Below, piece by piece: positions 24,617 through 33,427 of a DNA stretch of 55,382 nucleotides (within the stretch, counting starts at the first letter, position 1; the number at the start of each line of letters is the position of its first letter). Where the stretch lies: the NCBI GenBank assembly GCA_019416935.1, contig DXWI01000016.1:1-55382 (forward strand), given 5' to 3'. This DNA comes from Clostridiales bacterium (lineage in GTDB: Bacteria > Bacillota > Clostridia > Christensenellales > CAG-138). A model generated the notes under the pieces. That model searched no databases, was not told where the DNA came from, and saw only the letters and a list, made by a program, of their open reading frames with translations. The position numbers and the translations under genes are program-made.

Positions 24617-25590
24617 GACTTCTTCCCTCCCGTCTGATAGACCTTCAGCTTCTTCGACTTCTTCTCCCGCACGAGTCCCATCTGCACAACCGTCAGGACA
24701 AGAACCACGAGGAACAGCACCACCGCCTCAGCGGAGGCATAGCCCATCTTGAAGAAACGGAATGCGTTTTCAATCATATCGTATACGAGCACGCGCACCA
24801 GATATCCCGGCGCACCCTGCACATCCGAAGCGAGGATGTTGACAAGGCTGTACACGTTATAGCCCTTGATCAGCGTGGTAACGGAAACATAGATCGTAAT
24901 GGGCTTGAGCTGCGGCAGCGAGATGTGCCGGAAGCACTGGCCGCTGGTCGCACCGTCAAGCGCCGCCGCTTCATAATAGGATTTCGGAATGCCGCGCAGA
25001 CCGACCAGATAGATCAGCACGTTATAGCCGATGTTCTTCCAGATCATGATGACGATGACGACGATGAGCGCGAGGTTCGGCGTCGTCAGCCATGCGAGCT
25101 TTTGGATGCCAAAGAGGGACAGGAACCAGTTGAGCAGACCGTAGTCCGTGTTCAGAATCCATTTCCAGATGATCGTGATCGGCACCATCGGCATGATGAC
25201 GGGCAGAAAATACAGCGCCTCATACCATGCGCCGAATTTGAGCTTGTTGTTGAGCGCGTTGGCGATCAGCAGCGACAGCGGCATGATGATAATGAACATT
25301 GCAAATGCAATGATCGTCGTGTTCCGCATCGAGATCAGGAACTGCTCGTTTTGGAACATGTTCTCATAGTTCGCCAGCCCGATAAAAATGTTGTTGTTCG
25401 TCACATAGTTCCAGTTGAAGAAGCTCATGTAGACGGATTTGCCAATCGGGATGATGCGCAGATACGCATAGATCAGCAGAATCGGCAGCAGACCGACCAG
25501 CAGGAACCAGCCGTCCGTCGCCATCCTCTTCTGAAACCTGCTATGGTGCCTTACCGCGGTTGCGCCCGCTTGCTTCCTGTTCTTTCCCAT
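24613..25590 (-). CDS. Carbohydrate ABC transporter permease (MalF-type)
   Basis: A 325-residue CUT1 permease with the EAA motif YYEAAALDGATSGQCFRHISLPQLKP. The start chosen, MGKNRKQAG, has GGGAGAGAG upstream; a longer in-frame version (extra 21 residues) has no ribosome site. Together with the MalG-type subunit and the lipoprotein at 28061-29407 it forms an importer for an oligosaccharide or sugar acid. It is separated from the aminotransferase gene by a 105-base gap holding a GC hairpin. Confidence 0.95.
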   Translation of the reverse strand: MGKNRKQAGATAVRHHSRFQKRMATDGWFLLVGLLPILLIYAYLRIIPIGKSVYMSFFNWNYVTNNNIFIGLANYENMFQNEQFLISMRNTTIIAFAMFIIIMPLSLLIANALNNKLKFGAWYEALYFLPVIMPMVPITIIWKWILNTDYGLLNWFLSLFGIQKLAWLTTPNLALIVVIVIMIWKNIGYNVLIYLVGLRGIPKSYYEAAALDGATSGQCFRHISLPQLKPITIYVSVTTLIKGYNVYSLVNILASDVQGAPGYLVRVLVYDMIENAFRFFKMGYASAEAVVLFLVVLVLTVVQMGLVREKKSKKLKVYQTGGKKS

Positions 25591-25617
25591 AGACTCTCTC
25601 CCTTGTTCAGATGTACG

Positions 25618-25652
25618 CGCATCCTCACGCCGCAAAACGGCGCGAGGACGCA
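25618..25652 (-). other. GC hairpin between aminotransferase and permease genes
   Basis: An imperfect stem of about 14 bp (arms GCATCCTCACGCCG and CGGCGCGAGGACGC) around AAAA. No U-tract follows, so it is likely a processing or stability element that sets relative expression of the permeases. Confidence 0.4.
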
Positions 25653-25695
25653 ATGATAGCCTTTTGTATGATCCGCGCGCAGTCCGTCCTCCGGA

Positions 25696-26958
25696 TCAGA
25701 ATATCGCTGCGATGACCTTGTCGAGCGCCGCAATGATATCGTCGATCTCCTTCTCGGTGTAGAGCGGTCCGATGCCGATGGCAACGAAACGCGCCACATA
25801 ATCATCCGTTTTGGGACACATCGTCATTGCATCATATTCGAGGTCCTGACCATCAAAGCCCTTGCCGAACGGTGGCATGTTGGCGTTGGCCATCGCCTTC
25901 GTCCTGGCCGGATAATCCGACACAAGGTTGCAGCAGAACGAGGTCGGCCCGCAGGGGATTCCTTCCGCGTTCATCGCGGCGGAGAACCGCTCCGCGATCT
26001 CCTTGGTCGGCATCAGCATGATGAACGCGAGACCGCAGTCCCCCTCCTCATACCGGATGGAGAAATGCGGATTGCCGGCCAAATGCTCGCGAATCCGCCG
26101 ATGTGCGCGCCGGCAGGTATCGAGAATTCCGTCAAGGCGGTTGAGCTGCGCGCACAGGAACGCGCCCTGCAGCTCGCTCATGCGCAGTTGCAGACCCGCA
26201 AACGCAAGCTCGCGCGCCGCCAGCGCCTTGTTCTCAAGCTTCGCCTCGAAAAACGGACGCACAAACCCGAGGTCATGGTAGCGGACGGCGCGGACATAGA
26301 ACTCCTCGTTGTTGGTGAACAGCATACCGCCCTCGCCGCTGGTGATCATCTTGTGCGTCTGAAAACTTGTAATGGCAATATCGCCAAAGCTGCCGAGGAG
26401 CTTGCCGTGGTAGCTGCCGCCCAGCGCCTGCGCGCAGTCCTCAATGATGAGCAGATCATGTGCGCGCGCGATGCGGACGATCTCATCCATCTTCGCCGGA
26501 GCGCCCTGATAGTGAACCGGAATGACCGCCTTGGTTTTCGGCGTAATCTTTCGTTCAAAGTCGGCCGGATCCATGTTCAGATCGTCGCCGATATCCACAA
26601 ACACCGGCGTAACTCCCATCGTCACGAGCACGCAATAATCCGTATACCATGCAAAGCTGGGGATGATCACCTCGTCGCCGGGGCCGAGGCCGGCCGCCGC
26701 AATCGCGCACAGGAGCGCGGCGGAGCCGCTGGAGACCGCCAGAGCGTATTTGCACTCCAAGCGTTTTTCAAACATCTCCTCGAGCTTCTTGACCTTCTCC
26801 GGGCTGCCGATGCCGTAATGCCGGAACGGGCTCTGCTCGCGGACGACATCCGCCAGTTCGTTCAGCTCCTCCTGACCGATCAGGGAGGCGCCCAGCATGT
26901 GCGTGGGGAACGGGGTCGTACGGACGGGGTTTCCGCCGTTGATTGCAAGGGTTTCCAT
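25696..26958 (-). CDS. DegT/DnrJ/EryC1/StrS family PLP-dependent aminotransferase
   Basis: A 420-residue fold-type I PLP enzyme that aminates keto-sugars. IIEDCAQALGGSYHGKLLG contains the cofactor Asp174, and SFQTHKMITSGEGGMLFTN holds the Schiff-base Lys203. ALAVSSGSAALLCAI is the phosphate-binding turn. DegT enzymes usually serve nucleotide-sugar biosynthesis, yet here the gene sits between an AraC regulator and ABC sugar permeases. A catabolic role (deamination of an imported amino sugar) or synthesis of a surface sugar are both possible. The ribosome site AAAGGACAGG is 6-10 bases upstream. Confidence 0.93.
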   Translation of the reverse strand: METLAINGGNPVRTTPFPTHMLGASLIGQEELNELADVVREQSPFRHYGIGSPEKVKKLEEMFEKRLECKYALAVSSGSAALLCAIAAAGLGPGDEVIIPSFAWYTDYCVLVTMGVTPVFVDIGDDLNMDPADFERKITPKTKAVIPVHYQGAPAKMDEIVRIARAHDLLIIEDCAQALGGSYHGKLLGSFGDIAITSFQTHKMITSGEGGMLFTNNEEFYVRAVRYHDLGFVRPFFEAKLENKALAARELAFAGLQLRMSELQGAFLCAQLNRLDGILDTCRRAHRRIREHLAGNPHFSIRYEEGDCGLAFIMLMPTKEIAERFSAAMNAEGIPCGPTSFCCNLVSDYPARTKAMANANMPPFGKGFDGQDLEYDAMTMCPKTDDYVARFVAIGIGPLYTEKEIDDIIAALDKVIAAIF

Positions 26959-26994
26959 AATTCCTGTCCTTTCGGTTCGTCTGATAAAAAATCG

Positions 26995-27951
26995 TTACCG
27001 GACTTCCATGTGCGGGTTCTCCGCCAGTTTGCGATAGACGGTCGGCGCAAACCCGGTGTAAGCCTTGAACGTTTTGCTAAAATGATACTGATCGTAAAAG
27101 CCGAGCTGCGCGGCAATCTGCGCGATGGAGAGGGTGCTGGAGAGCAGCAGCTCGATCGCTTTCTCCACCTTGCACTGCTGAATATAGTTCGTAATCGTCT
27201 GATTGGTGGCCTGCTTGAAAATTTTGCTCAGATGGCACGCACTGATCGATACCACGTCCGCCAGTTCCTGCAGCCGCAGGGAGGAATTGAGGTGGTTGCT
27301 GATATAATGCTTGATCTCGTTGGCCACCTGTTCATTCCAGCCGATCTCCGTCGCCTCATCAACAAAGGCGAATTTTCGCTCGATCAGCATGAGAAAAAAT
27401 GAAAGATAATTGCCGATTGCGTCCAATCGCTCCGCAGTAATGGGCCTCTCCTTTGCCTCGCCAAGCACCTCGTTGATGATAAAGCTGCCCGGCAGGATCA
27501 GATCGTACCCCCACTCCTTCTGCGAGTTGTCCTTCTCGTAGGTCGTATAACCGGATCGAATCATATCGCCGGTCACGTTCATCCACAGCATGGATGCGGG
27601 ACTGTCCTCCGCCTCCAAAAAACCGAGCCGATGCACCGTGTTTCTTGGCACAATGGCAAGCTGTCCGGGCCGCAGCGGATAGCAGCGATCCTCAAGCTGC
27701 AGCAGGCAGCAGCCATCCACCTGTATCGCCACCTCGAAATACCCGTGACTGTCAAACTCACTGAACGGAGGCCGGTCAAAGCAAAACGGCTTCGGCGCCT
27801 CCAACGTTCCGTTTTCCGGCATCAGGTTTACAAACCATTTGCCAAGCGTATCCCGGTTCAGCGCGGTTCGCGTTCTTTGAATCAGCGCAATGATATGCGA
27901 TGTAAATTCCGCGCGTTCCGCTTCGCCGCCGGCGTCAATGAGCGGAGTCAT
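26995..27951 (-). CDS. AraC family transcriptional regulator
   Basis: A 318-residue regulator. The N-terminal half is a cupin-like sensor (CYPLRPGQLAIVPRNTVHRLGF). The C-terminal 100 residues form the two helix-turn-helix units: LQELADVVSISACHLSKIFKQ and IAQIAAQLGFYDQYHFSKTFKAYTGFAP, matching the AraC consensus closely. The ribosome site is AGGAGGCGAATGGT. It lies inside the transport operon between the binding-protein and aminotransferase genes, so it probably controls this cluster in response to its sugar. Confidence 0.94.
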   Translation of the reverse strand: MTPLIDAGGEAERAEFTSHIIALIQRTRTALNRDTLGKWFVNLMPENGTLEAPKPFCFDRPPFSEFDSHGYFEVAIQVDGCCLLQLEDRCYPLRPGQLAIVPRNTVHRLGFLEAEDSPASMLWMNVTGDMIRSGYTTYEKDNSQKEWGYDLILPGSFIINEVLGEAKERPITAERLDAIGNYLSFFLMLIERKFAFVDEATEIGWNEQVANEIKHYISNHLNSSLRLQELADVVSISACHLSKIFKQATNQTITNYIQQCKVEKAIELLLSSTLSIAQIAAQLGFYDQYHFSKTFKAYTGFAPTVYRKLAENPHMEVR

Positions 27952-27983
27952 ACCATTCGCCTCCTGCAGCAGATATGAAGGAA

Positions 27984-28025
27984 GCCTGTCCGCCGGAAAG
28001 CCTTCCGGTTAGCCGGCGGACAGGC
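27984..28025 (-). terminator. Intra-operon terminator/attenuator after the binding-protein gene
   Basis: A perfect 13-bp stem (GCCTGTCCGCCGG and complement) with a 16-base loop that itself can fold. On the minus strand it is followed by TTCCTTC. Such partial terminators commonly give the binding protein a higher expression than the permeases. Confidence 0.7.
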
Positions 28026-28060
28026 CGTCTTGATACTACCTGTCAGCGTTCAGCGGACCA

Positions 28061-29407
28061 TTAGCCGCCGTAAACGCCGTTCTCCTTCAGAATGGAGATG
28101 GTCTCATCCTCGCACTCCTTGAGGAAGTTCCAGATGGCCTCGTCGTTGCCGTAGAACTCGGGGGTTGCCCAGCCGACGGTGGACAGGCGCTCTGCAAACT
28201 TGGTCTGGAGCTCGTCGTTGCAGGCCAGGGACGGATACTGATGGACCTCCTTGCCCTCGAGGGAGAACGCTGCAAGCACTTCGGGGTCAACGCCTTCCAC
28301 GGTCACGTCGTTGCGGCCGGAGAACCAACCGCTGGACTTGGCCTGCGCAGCCTGGTTTTCGGGCTCAAGCATGAACATGATGAAGTCCCACGCCGCCGCG
28401 GTCTTCGCTGCATCCTTGCCATCGCCGAGGACATACCAGTTGTTGGTCTGGAGCATGCCGGCATTCCAGAGCGGGAACGCGCCGTAGTTCAGATCCGGTG
28501 CATTCTTCGCGATGTCGGGGATGACCCAGTGCTCGCGCACGAACATGGCGGTCTGCTCGGCCTCAAAGCCGGCGGAGTCGGAGCCGATGTCGGCGTTGCA
28601 GGTCTTGTCGCCCCAAACGATGTCGATGTACATCTTCAGGGTGTTGAAACCGGCTTCGTTGTTGTAATTCGGGACGAACTTGCCGTCGCCGACTTCCTTA
28701 ACGATGGAGCCGCCTTCCTGCATCATCCAGATCCAGAACTTCTCGCCGATGCCGGAGCCGCCGCCCGTCAGGCGCAGGGAGATACCGGAGCGGATGAGGT
28801 TGCCGGCGTCGTCGAACTTGGCCAGCTTCTTGGACAGCGCAACGATGTCGTCAAAGGACTTCGGCGCATCGGCCTCGGTCAGACCGGCTTCCGCCCACAT
28901 ATCCTTATTGTAGTAGATCGCGCCGGCCGAGATCAGGCTCGTCACGGAGTAGGCGGTATCGCCCACATAGCAGTAGTTGCGGACGGGCTCGTCAAACACG
29001 CCGGAGTTGATGAACTCTACCACGTTGGCGGGCGCCGGCTGCGCATAACCTGCTTCCACAAAGCGGAGGAAGAAGGTCGGGTCGATCGATACGATGTCCG
29101 GGCCGGAGTTTGCCGGCAGCGCGGTGCTCAGCTTCGTCTCCACATCGCGGAGGTTGTAGCTGGTGCACTCGATCGTCACGTTGGGGTGCTTTTCATTGTA
29201 TGCCTTGGCCATCTGGGCAAGCCACTCGTCAAACTCCGGATAGCCGATCCACAGGTTCAGTTTGATGTCGCCCGCTTCATCAACATTGACGTTGGCGTCG
29301 GGCGCCTTGCTGCCGGCAGAGCCATCGTCCGCCGGGGTCTTGCTACAGCCTGCGAACAGCATTGCAACGCAGAGCAGTGCAAGCAACATTGCCAGAATCT
29401 TTTTCAT
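28061..29407 (-). CDS. Carbohydrate ABC transporter substrate-binding lipoprotein
   Basis: A 448-residue extracellular solute-binding protein family 1 member. Residues 1-20 are a signal peptide with the lipobox LFAGC (lipid-attached Cys21), followed by a Ser/Asp/Ala-rich linker. The mature part has IKLNLWIGYPEFDEWLAQMAKAYNEKHP at the start of the first lobe and the hinge YSVTSLISAGAIYYNKDMW. The true start follows AAGGAGGAAAGAAC; an in-frame upstream ATG would put 15 charged residues before the signal peptide and is rejected. It delivers sugar to the permeases at 23786-25590. Confidence 0.95.
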   Translation of the reverse strand: MKKILAMLLALLCVAMLFAGCSKTPADDGSAGSKAPDANVNVDEAGDIKLNLWIGYPEFDEWLAQMAKAYNEKHPNVTIECTSYNLRDVETKLSTALPANSGPDIVSIDPTFFLRFVEAGYAQPAPANVVEFINSGVFDEPVRNYCYVGDTAYSVTSLISAGAIYYNKDMWAEAGLTEADAPKSFDDIVALSKKLAKFDDAGNLIRSGISLRLTGGGSGIGEKFWIWMMQEGGSIVKEVGDGKFVPNYNNEAGFNTLKMYIDIVWGDKTCNADIGSDSAGFEAEQTAMFVREHWVIPDIAKNAPDLNYGAFPLWNAGMLQTNNWYVLGDGKDAAKTAAAWDFIMFMLEPENQAAQAKSSGWFSGRNDVTVEGVDPEVLAAFSLEGKEVHQYPSLACNDELQTKFAERLSTVGWATPEFYGNDEAIWNFLKECEDETISILKENGVYGG

Positions 29408-29479
29408 GTTCTTTCCTCCTTGATTTTTGTATCTGGGGTACCATTCGTTCACCGGGCGTCCCGATGAAACCTTTTTGTC

Positions 29480-29884
29480 TTACTCGCCGCAGCGATGAAA
29501 CCGTCTCTCCTCAAAGCCGTCGATCGCCCGATAATCGGCCGTATACCAACCGGAATGGACGACGCCGGGCGCCATATAGAGCTCGTCGCCCGCTTTTAGC
29601 GTGCCGACCTCTTCGCCATCGAGCACCAGACGGTATTCGCCGCTGAGCACGTGGCAGTATTCGCCGTAGTCATGGGAATGCGGCTCGCAATAGCCAGCCT
29701 TCCCGTCGCGGGATACCCACAGCGCAATCTGTTCGCCGTTCACACCTTCATAAAGATAGCCTTTCAAACCGCCCGCCTTGCTGTCCGATGCAATTTCGTT
29801 TGCCGGGTTCATCAAAAACGCTGCGGGGAACGTCGTGCTCTTCGACGCCTGATGCCAAATATACCGGCTGTCCTTCTTTTCCAT
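29480..29884 (-). CDS. Cupin domain protein
   Basis: A 134-residue single-domain cupin. Motif 1 is EPHSHDYGEYCHVLSGEY with the metal-binding His pair and Glu; motif 2 is DELYMAPGVVHSGWYTA. Small cupins of this kind act as sugar isomerases or mutarotases, or as ligand sensors. AGGAGGAACCACC precedes the chosen ATG. It is the first gene of the 12-kb cluster. Confidence 0.9.
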   Translation of the reverse strand: MEKKDSRYIWHQASKSTTFPAAFLMNPANEIASDSKAGGLKGYLYEGVNGEQIALWVSRDGKAGYCEPHSHDYGEYCHVLSGEYRLVLDGEEVGTLKAGDELYMAPGVVHSGWYTADYRAIDGFEERRFHRCGE

Positions 29885-30229
29885 GGTGGTTCCTCCTGAG
29901 ATGTTTCTGCTTTTCTGTTTCGTTCGTTTCGATGCGCGCAAGAGTATAGAAATAAGTTGCTTTTTTATTTTATCGCATTATCTCACCGGTTTCCATGTAA
30001 ATATTGTACTTCATGATGTAATCTTTGGATAAATTGTTGGCCCATTTTCGGCGTTTTGCAGACAGAAATCAAGCAAAAATGTGCTGTTTTCCATTGTTTT
30101 TGGCGGAAACAGAGCAGAAAAGCGCAGAAAATGGAAAAGATGGAAAAGTATCAATTGTGATCGCGTGTATGCTGCATGACAGCCGGGCCGCGCCGCCGGG
30201 CCGTCCAAACGCGCCCGGCCGCCGCCGCA
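29885..30229. other. Intergenic region holding the promoter of the carbohydrate cluster
   Basis: An AT-rich interval between the cupin gene and the end of the amino-sugar operon. On the minus strand a TATACT box (29943-29948) lies about 60 bases before the cupin start, but no good -35 partner is visible, which fits an activator-dependent promoter under AraC control. No gene is seen. Confidence 0.4.
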
Positions 30230-31165
30230 TCAGCGGTTCGTCCCCTCCGTCTTGAATGCGCCTTGTGCAGGCGGTCTTCGCTCGCTCCGGCGCTGTCGAA
30301 GGCTGAGCATCAAAACGGCGCCGACGATCATTGTGAGGCCGAGCAGCTTCATGGGATCGGCCGGCTCTCGATACAGCGCGATGCCCGTCAGCGCGGCAAC
30401 AACCGGTTCCGCCATGGACAGCGTCGCCGCAACTCCGGCCTCCAGCGTCAGAAGCGCCTCCTCGTAGAGCAGATAGGGCACAAGGCAACAGAGAGCGGCG
30501 ATGAACAGCGAGAGAAACGCCGTTCTGCCGTCGAGCAGCAGCGCCGCCGACTGCGCATCAAACCCGGCGAGCGGGATCGACGCCGCGGAAGCAAACAGGA
30601 ACGTATAGAAGAACGCGGTGTTCTTGCCGTACTTTTTGAGCGCCAGCTTGCTGAAGATGGTGTACAGCGCATACCCGACGCCCGAACCCATGCCGAGCAG
30701 AATGCCCTTGAAGGACGGCATTATTTGGCCGATCGCGCCGGAGGAGAGCACGCACCCGGCAAATGTGACCGCGACCGCCGCAGCCTTGAGCCACGTCATG
30801 CGCTCTCCAAACACCCATACCGAGAACAGCGCCACGATCGCGGGCGCGGTATACATCATGATCGCCGCAACGCCGATGGCGCACTCCTGCATGGCGCTGA
30901 AGTAGCACCAGGTGAAGAACACAAAGCTGACGACGCCCGTGCACACAAACAGGTAGCAGTCGCGAACCCGGATGCGAAAGCTCCTGCGGTCCGTGGCGAG
31001 CAGGATGAGTCCGTACAGAACCGCCGTCCCGGTCACGCGCACCGCGACGATCTGCATCGGCGTGAGCCCTGCCGCGCGCAGTTCCGTCACAAAAATGCCG
31101 ATCACACCCCAGAGACAGGATGCGATCAGCACATACACGCAGGCCCGGAGTTTCCGGTTGTTCAT
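30230..31165 (-). CDS. EamA/DMT superfamily transporter
   Basis: A 311-residue ten-helix membrane protein with two EamA repeats: SCLWGVIGIFVTELRAAGLTPMQIVAVRV at the start of repeat 1 and KGILLGMGSGVGYALYTIFSKLALKKYG at the start of repeat 2. A PVVAALTGIALYREP block closes the second repeat. The start overlaps the AGE epimerase stop as ATGA, which decides against longer upstream readings. Substrate unknown; as the last gene of an amino-sugar operon it could export a pathway product. Confidence 0.9.
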   Translation of the reverse strand: MNNRKLRACVYVLIASCLWGVIGIFVTELRAAGLTPMQIVAVRVTGTAVLYGLILLATDRRSFRIRVRDCYLFVCTGVVSFVFFTWCYFSAMQECAIGVAAIMMYTAPAIVALFSVWVFGERMTWLKAAAVAVTFAGCVLSSGAIGQIMPSFKGILLGMGSGVGYALYTIFSKLALKKYGKNTAFFYTFLFASAASIPLAGFDAQSAALLLDGRTAFLSLFIAALCCLVPYLLYEEALLTLEAGVAATLSMAEPVVAALTGIALYREPADPMKLLGLTMIVGAVLMLSLRQRRSERRPPAQGAFKTEGTNR

Positions 31166-32481
31166 GCCTCGGTTTTGCATGCGGCTGCCGCCTTCTTTTC
31201 CAGCAGCAACTGCCCGTTCAGCAGCTCGAGAATCAGAATGAGGTTGCGGATGATATGGTACGGGTCCTTGACCGGCAGGGCAACGACCTTCTCCTCCGGC
31301 TGTCCGCTGCGCGTGTGGATCTGCACCCACTCGCGCACCTCGCGATCCGGGTTCGGGAAGGTGTGGAACGTATAGTCGAAAATCCGGCGATACCAGTCAA
31401 AGAAGCGCGCGTCACCGCTGCAAAAGCCGCATCTGAGCGTGCTGTAGAGCGCCTCGGAGTGCACCCACCAGAGCTTGTCGCTCCAGCCCGCAAGCTGCTT
31501 GGTCATCGGCTCGTCCTCCACGCCGGCCGCATCGCCCGCCGGTTGGCCGCCATGCGCGTCGCCAAGATGGATCAGGCCGCCGTACGGCTCGTCCCACCCG
31601 TTTTCCAGCGCACGCAGTGCGATCGCGTAGATTCGTTCGTTCCATTCGGGTTTTTGGCACAACTCGGCCGCGTCGAGCAGGAACCAGACGTCCTCGATCG
31701 TATGCCCCGGATTGATATGGCGTCCGAGAATCTGCGGGAAAAACCGGTTGTCCTGCGTAATGACCTCGTGCAGCGCATCGTTTTCATCGACGAAGTGGTC
31801 GAGGATATCCGCCGCATAGCGTTCAAGATCAGAGAGCAGCGCCTGCCCGTCCGCCGGGGCCAGCTTTTCCGCAGCGCGGTACAGCTCCCGCGAGGTGTTG
31901 GACAGGATCATCGGAATGCCGTGCGCGCGGTACTGCGCAGACAGCGGATACGGCAGTGTATTGAACCGGTGCCGTTCCACCCGATCCACCACGGAATCGT
32001 ACAGCCGCTTTGCAAAGCGGTACGCAGCCATATCGCCGCTGGCATAGGCGTACATGCCCAATCCGCCGACCACGAAGCAGTCCGCATAGATGCTCATATC
32101 GAGCGGCGCGCCCTTTTGAACCTCCTTGGGCGTGCCGTCGCGCTCCATCAGGAACACGCAGCGCCAGTCGTCCTCTCCGATCAGGCAGTGTTCCATCAGA
32201 AACGCTGCGCCGTTTTTCGCCAGTTCGAGAAACTGCGCCCGCTGCTCCGCGGTGAACGCAGGCGCGTCCATCACCGCGAGCCGTGAGAAGCACCACACAA
32301 AGCGTCCCTGACTCCATGTGTATTTATCGTGTGATACGAGGCGCGTGCCATCATTGCTGAAGCAGTTCAGAAACCCGCCGTATTCCCGGTCGATGCACTG
32401 GGGCAGCCAGAAGGACAGAATGTTCTGCTGCAGCTCGTTCTCATAAAAGCCGTAAGCATTGTACAGGGGATAGAACTCCAT
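31162..32481 (-). CDS. AGE family epimerase (N-acylglucosamine 2-epimerase type)
   Basis: A 439-residue (a/a)6-barrel epimerase/isomerase. Catalytic-region motifs are TWSQGRFVWCFSRLA, INPGHTIEDVWFLLDAAEL (catalytic His) and KLWWVHSEALYSTL (second His). Family members convert GlcNAc to ManNAc or interconvert mannose, glucose and fructose. The start follows GGAGGAGGAAAGCA. Context with NagA, NagB and a SIS protein supports an N-acetylated amino sugar substrate. Confidence 0.9.
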   Translation of the reverse strand: MEFYPLYNAYGFYENELQQNILSFWLPQCIDREYGGFLNCFSNDGTRLVSHDKYTWSQGRFVWCFSRLAVMDAPAFTAEQRAQFLELAKNGAAFLMEHCLIGEDDWRCVFLMERDGTPKEVQKGAPLDMSIYADCFVVGGLGMYAYASGDMAAYRFAKRLYDSVVDRVERHRFNTLPYPLSAQYRAHGIPMILSNTSRELYRAAEKLAPADGQALLSDLERYAADILDHFVDENDALHEVITQDNRFFPQILGRHINPGHTIEDVWFLLDAAELCQKPEWNERIYAIALRALENGWDEPYGGLIHLGDAHGGQPAGDAAGVEDEPMTKQLAGWSDKLWWVHSEALYSTLRCGFCSGDARFFDWYRRIFDYTFHTFPNPDREVREWVQIHTRSGQPEEKVVALPVKDPYHIIRNLILILELLNGQLLLEKKAAAACKTEA

Positions 32482-32532
32482 TGCTTTCTCCTCCTCCATC
32501 CGGGGGCTTTCCGAATCCAGCGGTACTTCGCG

Positions 32533-33291
32533 TTACATCAGGCGGACTTTGCCCTTGAAACGGGCGATGAACTGGTTGTTCCAGTCGTCGCCGCCCGGGC
32601 AGTTGCCGCTCTTCCACAGCGGTACTTCCACGCCGCGCTCGCCCAGAATCTGCGCCGCCATCATCATCAGGCAGTTGAGCGTATAGGCGTTGCACAGCGT
32701 CGATACGGCGCCCATCTTCTGGTCGATGCCCGGAATCTCGATCACCGCATCGCCCACCGGCACCTTCGTGTCGATATAATAATCGCACGCCTTGTACAGG
32801 TTTTCCTTGGAGGGGTGGCGCGCCGGATGGTCGGCCGGAATGTTGTCCGCATGACCGATCGAGGTCACGGCAACGGTCGTTGCACCGAGCGCCTTGGCGG
32901 TGTAGGCCGCATCGAGGCACGCCGCGTTGATGCCGTAAGCGTTGGCAATCATCAGCAGATCGCCCTCACCGATCTGATTGTCCTCAATGACGATCTTGCC
33001 GTAGCCGGGGGTGCGCTCGATGGCCATGGAGCGCAGAGCGCCGCTGGAAATCATCGTTCCCTCGTCCAAAATCGCGCTGACATGCATCAGCCCGCCCGCG
33101 CGGAAGAAGATCTCCATCGCGTTCATGTTCGAGTGGCCGCCCGGTCCCCAGATGTAGATCAGCTTGTCCTTCTCAATCTGGTCTGCAATCAGCGTTGCGA
33201 CCGTGCTGATGCGCTCGCGTTCCTCTTCCTTGATGCGCGTCATATAACCGACCGCCTGATCAAAAAACTCCTGCATGATGTCCTGCTTCAT
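32533..33291 (-). CDS. SIS domain phosphosugar-binding protein
   Basis: A 252-residue SIS-domain protein of the UPF0309-like type. The nucleotide/phosphosugar loop is LIYIWGPGGHSNMNAMEIF and a second half has GDLLMIANAYGINAACLDAAYTAKALG. It may act as an aldose-ketose isomerase or an etherase-like enzyme on amino-sugar phosphates. It follows nagA in the operon, with a 7-3-7 palindrome between them, and has GGAAAGGGAG upstream of its ATG. Confidence 0.88.
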   Translation of the reverse strand: MKQDIMQEFFDQAVGYMTRIKEEERERISTVATLIADQIEKDKLIYIWGPGGHSNMNAMEIFFRAGGLMHVSAILDEGTMISSGALRSMAIERTPGYGKIVIEDNQIGEGDLLMIANAYGINAACLDAAYTAKALGATTVAVTSIGHADNIPADHPARHPSKENLYKACDYYIDTKVPVGDAVIEIPGIDQKMGAVSTLCNAYTLNCLMMMAAQILGERGVEVPLWKSGNCPGGDDWNNQFIARFKGKVRLM

Positions 33292-33330
33292 TGGTTTTCT
33301 CCCTTTCCTTTTTGCATTTCTTGCTTGTTG

Positions 33331-33347
33331 AACGGTTCAAAACCGTT
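33331..33347. promoter_or_regulatory. Palindrome AACGGTT-CAA-AACCGTT upstream of the SIS gene
   Basis: Perfect 7-bp arms with a 3-base centre, 40 bases before the SIS gene start. On plus it is followed by TTTT and could form a small terminator, but no plus-strand gene precedes it. An operator for an operon regulator is therefore equally plausible. Confidence 0.4.
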
Positions 33348-33427
33348 TTTTGCCCATGCTGCGCGCCGCCCGTGCCGCCGCATGGCGGCACGGCATATCC
33401 GCGCCTTGTCCCGAAGCGCCGGCCCGA

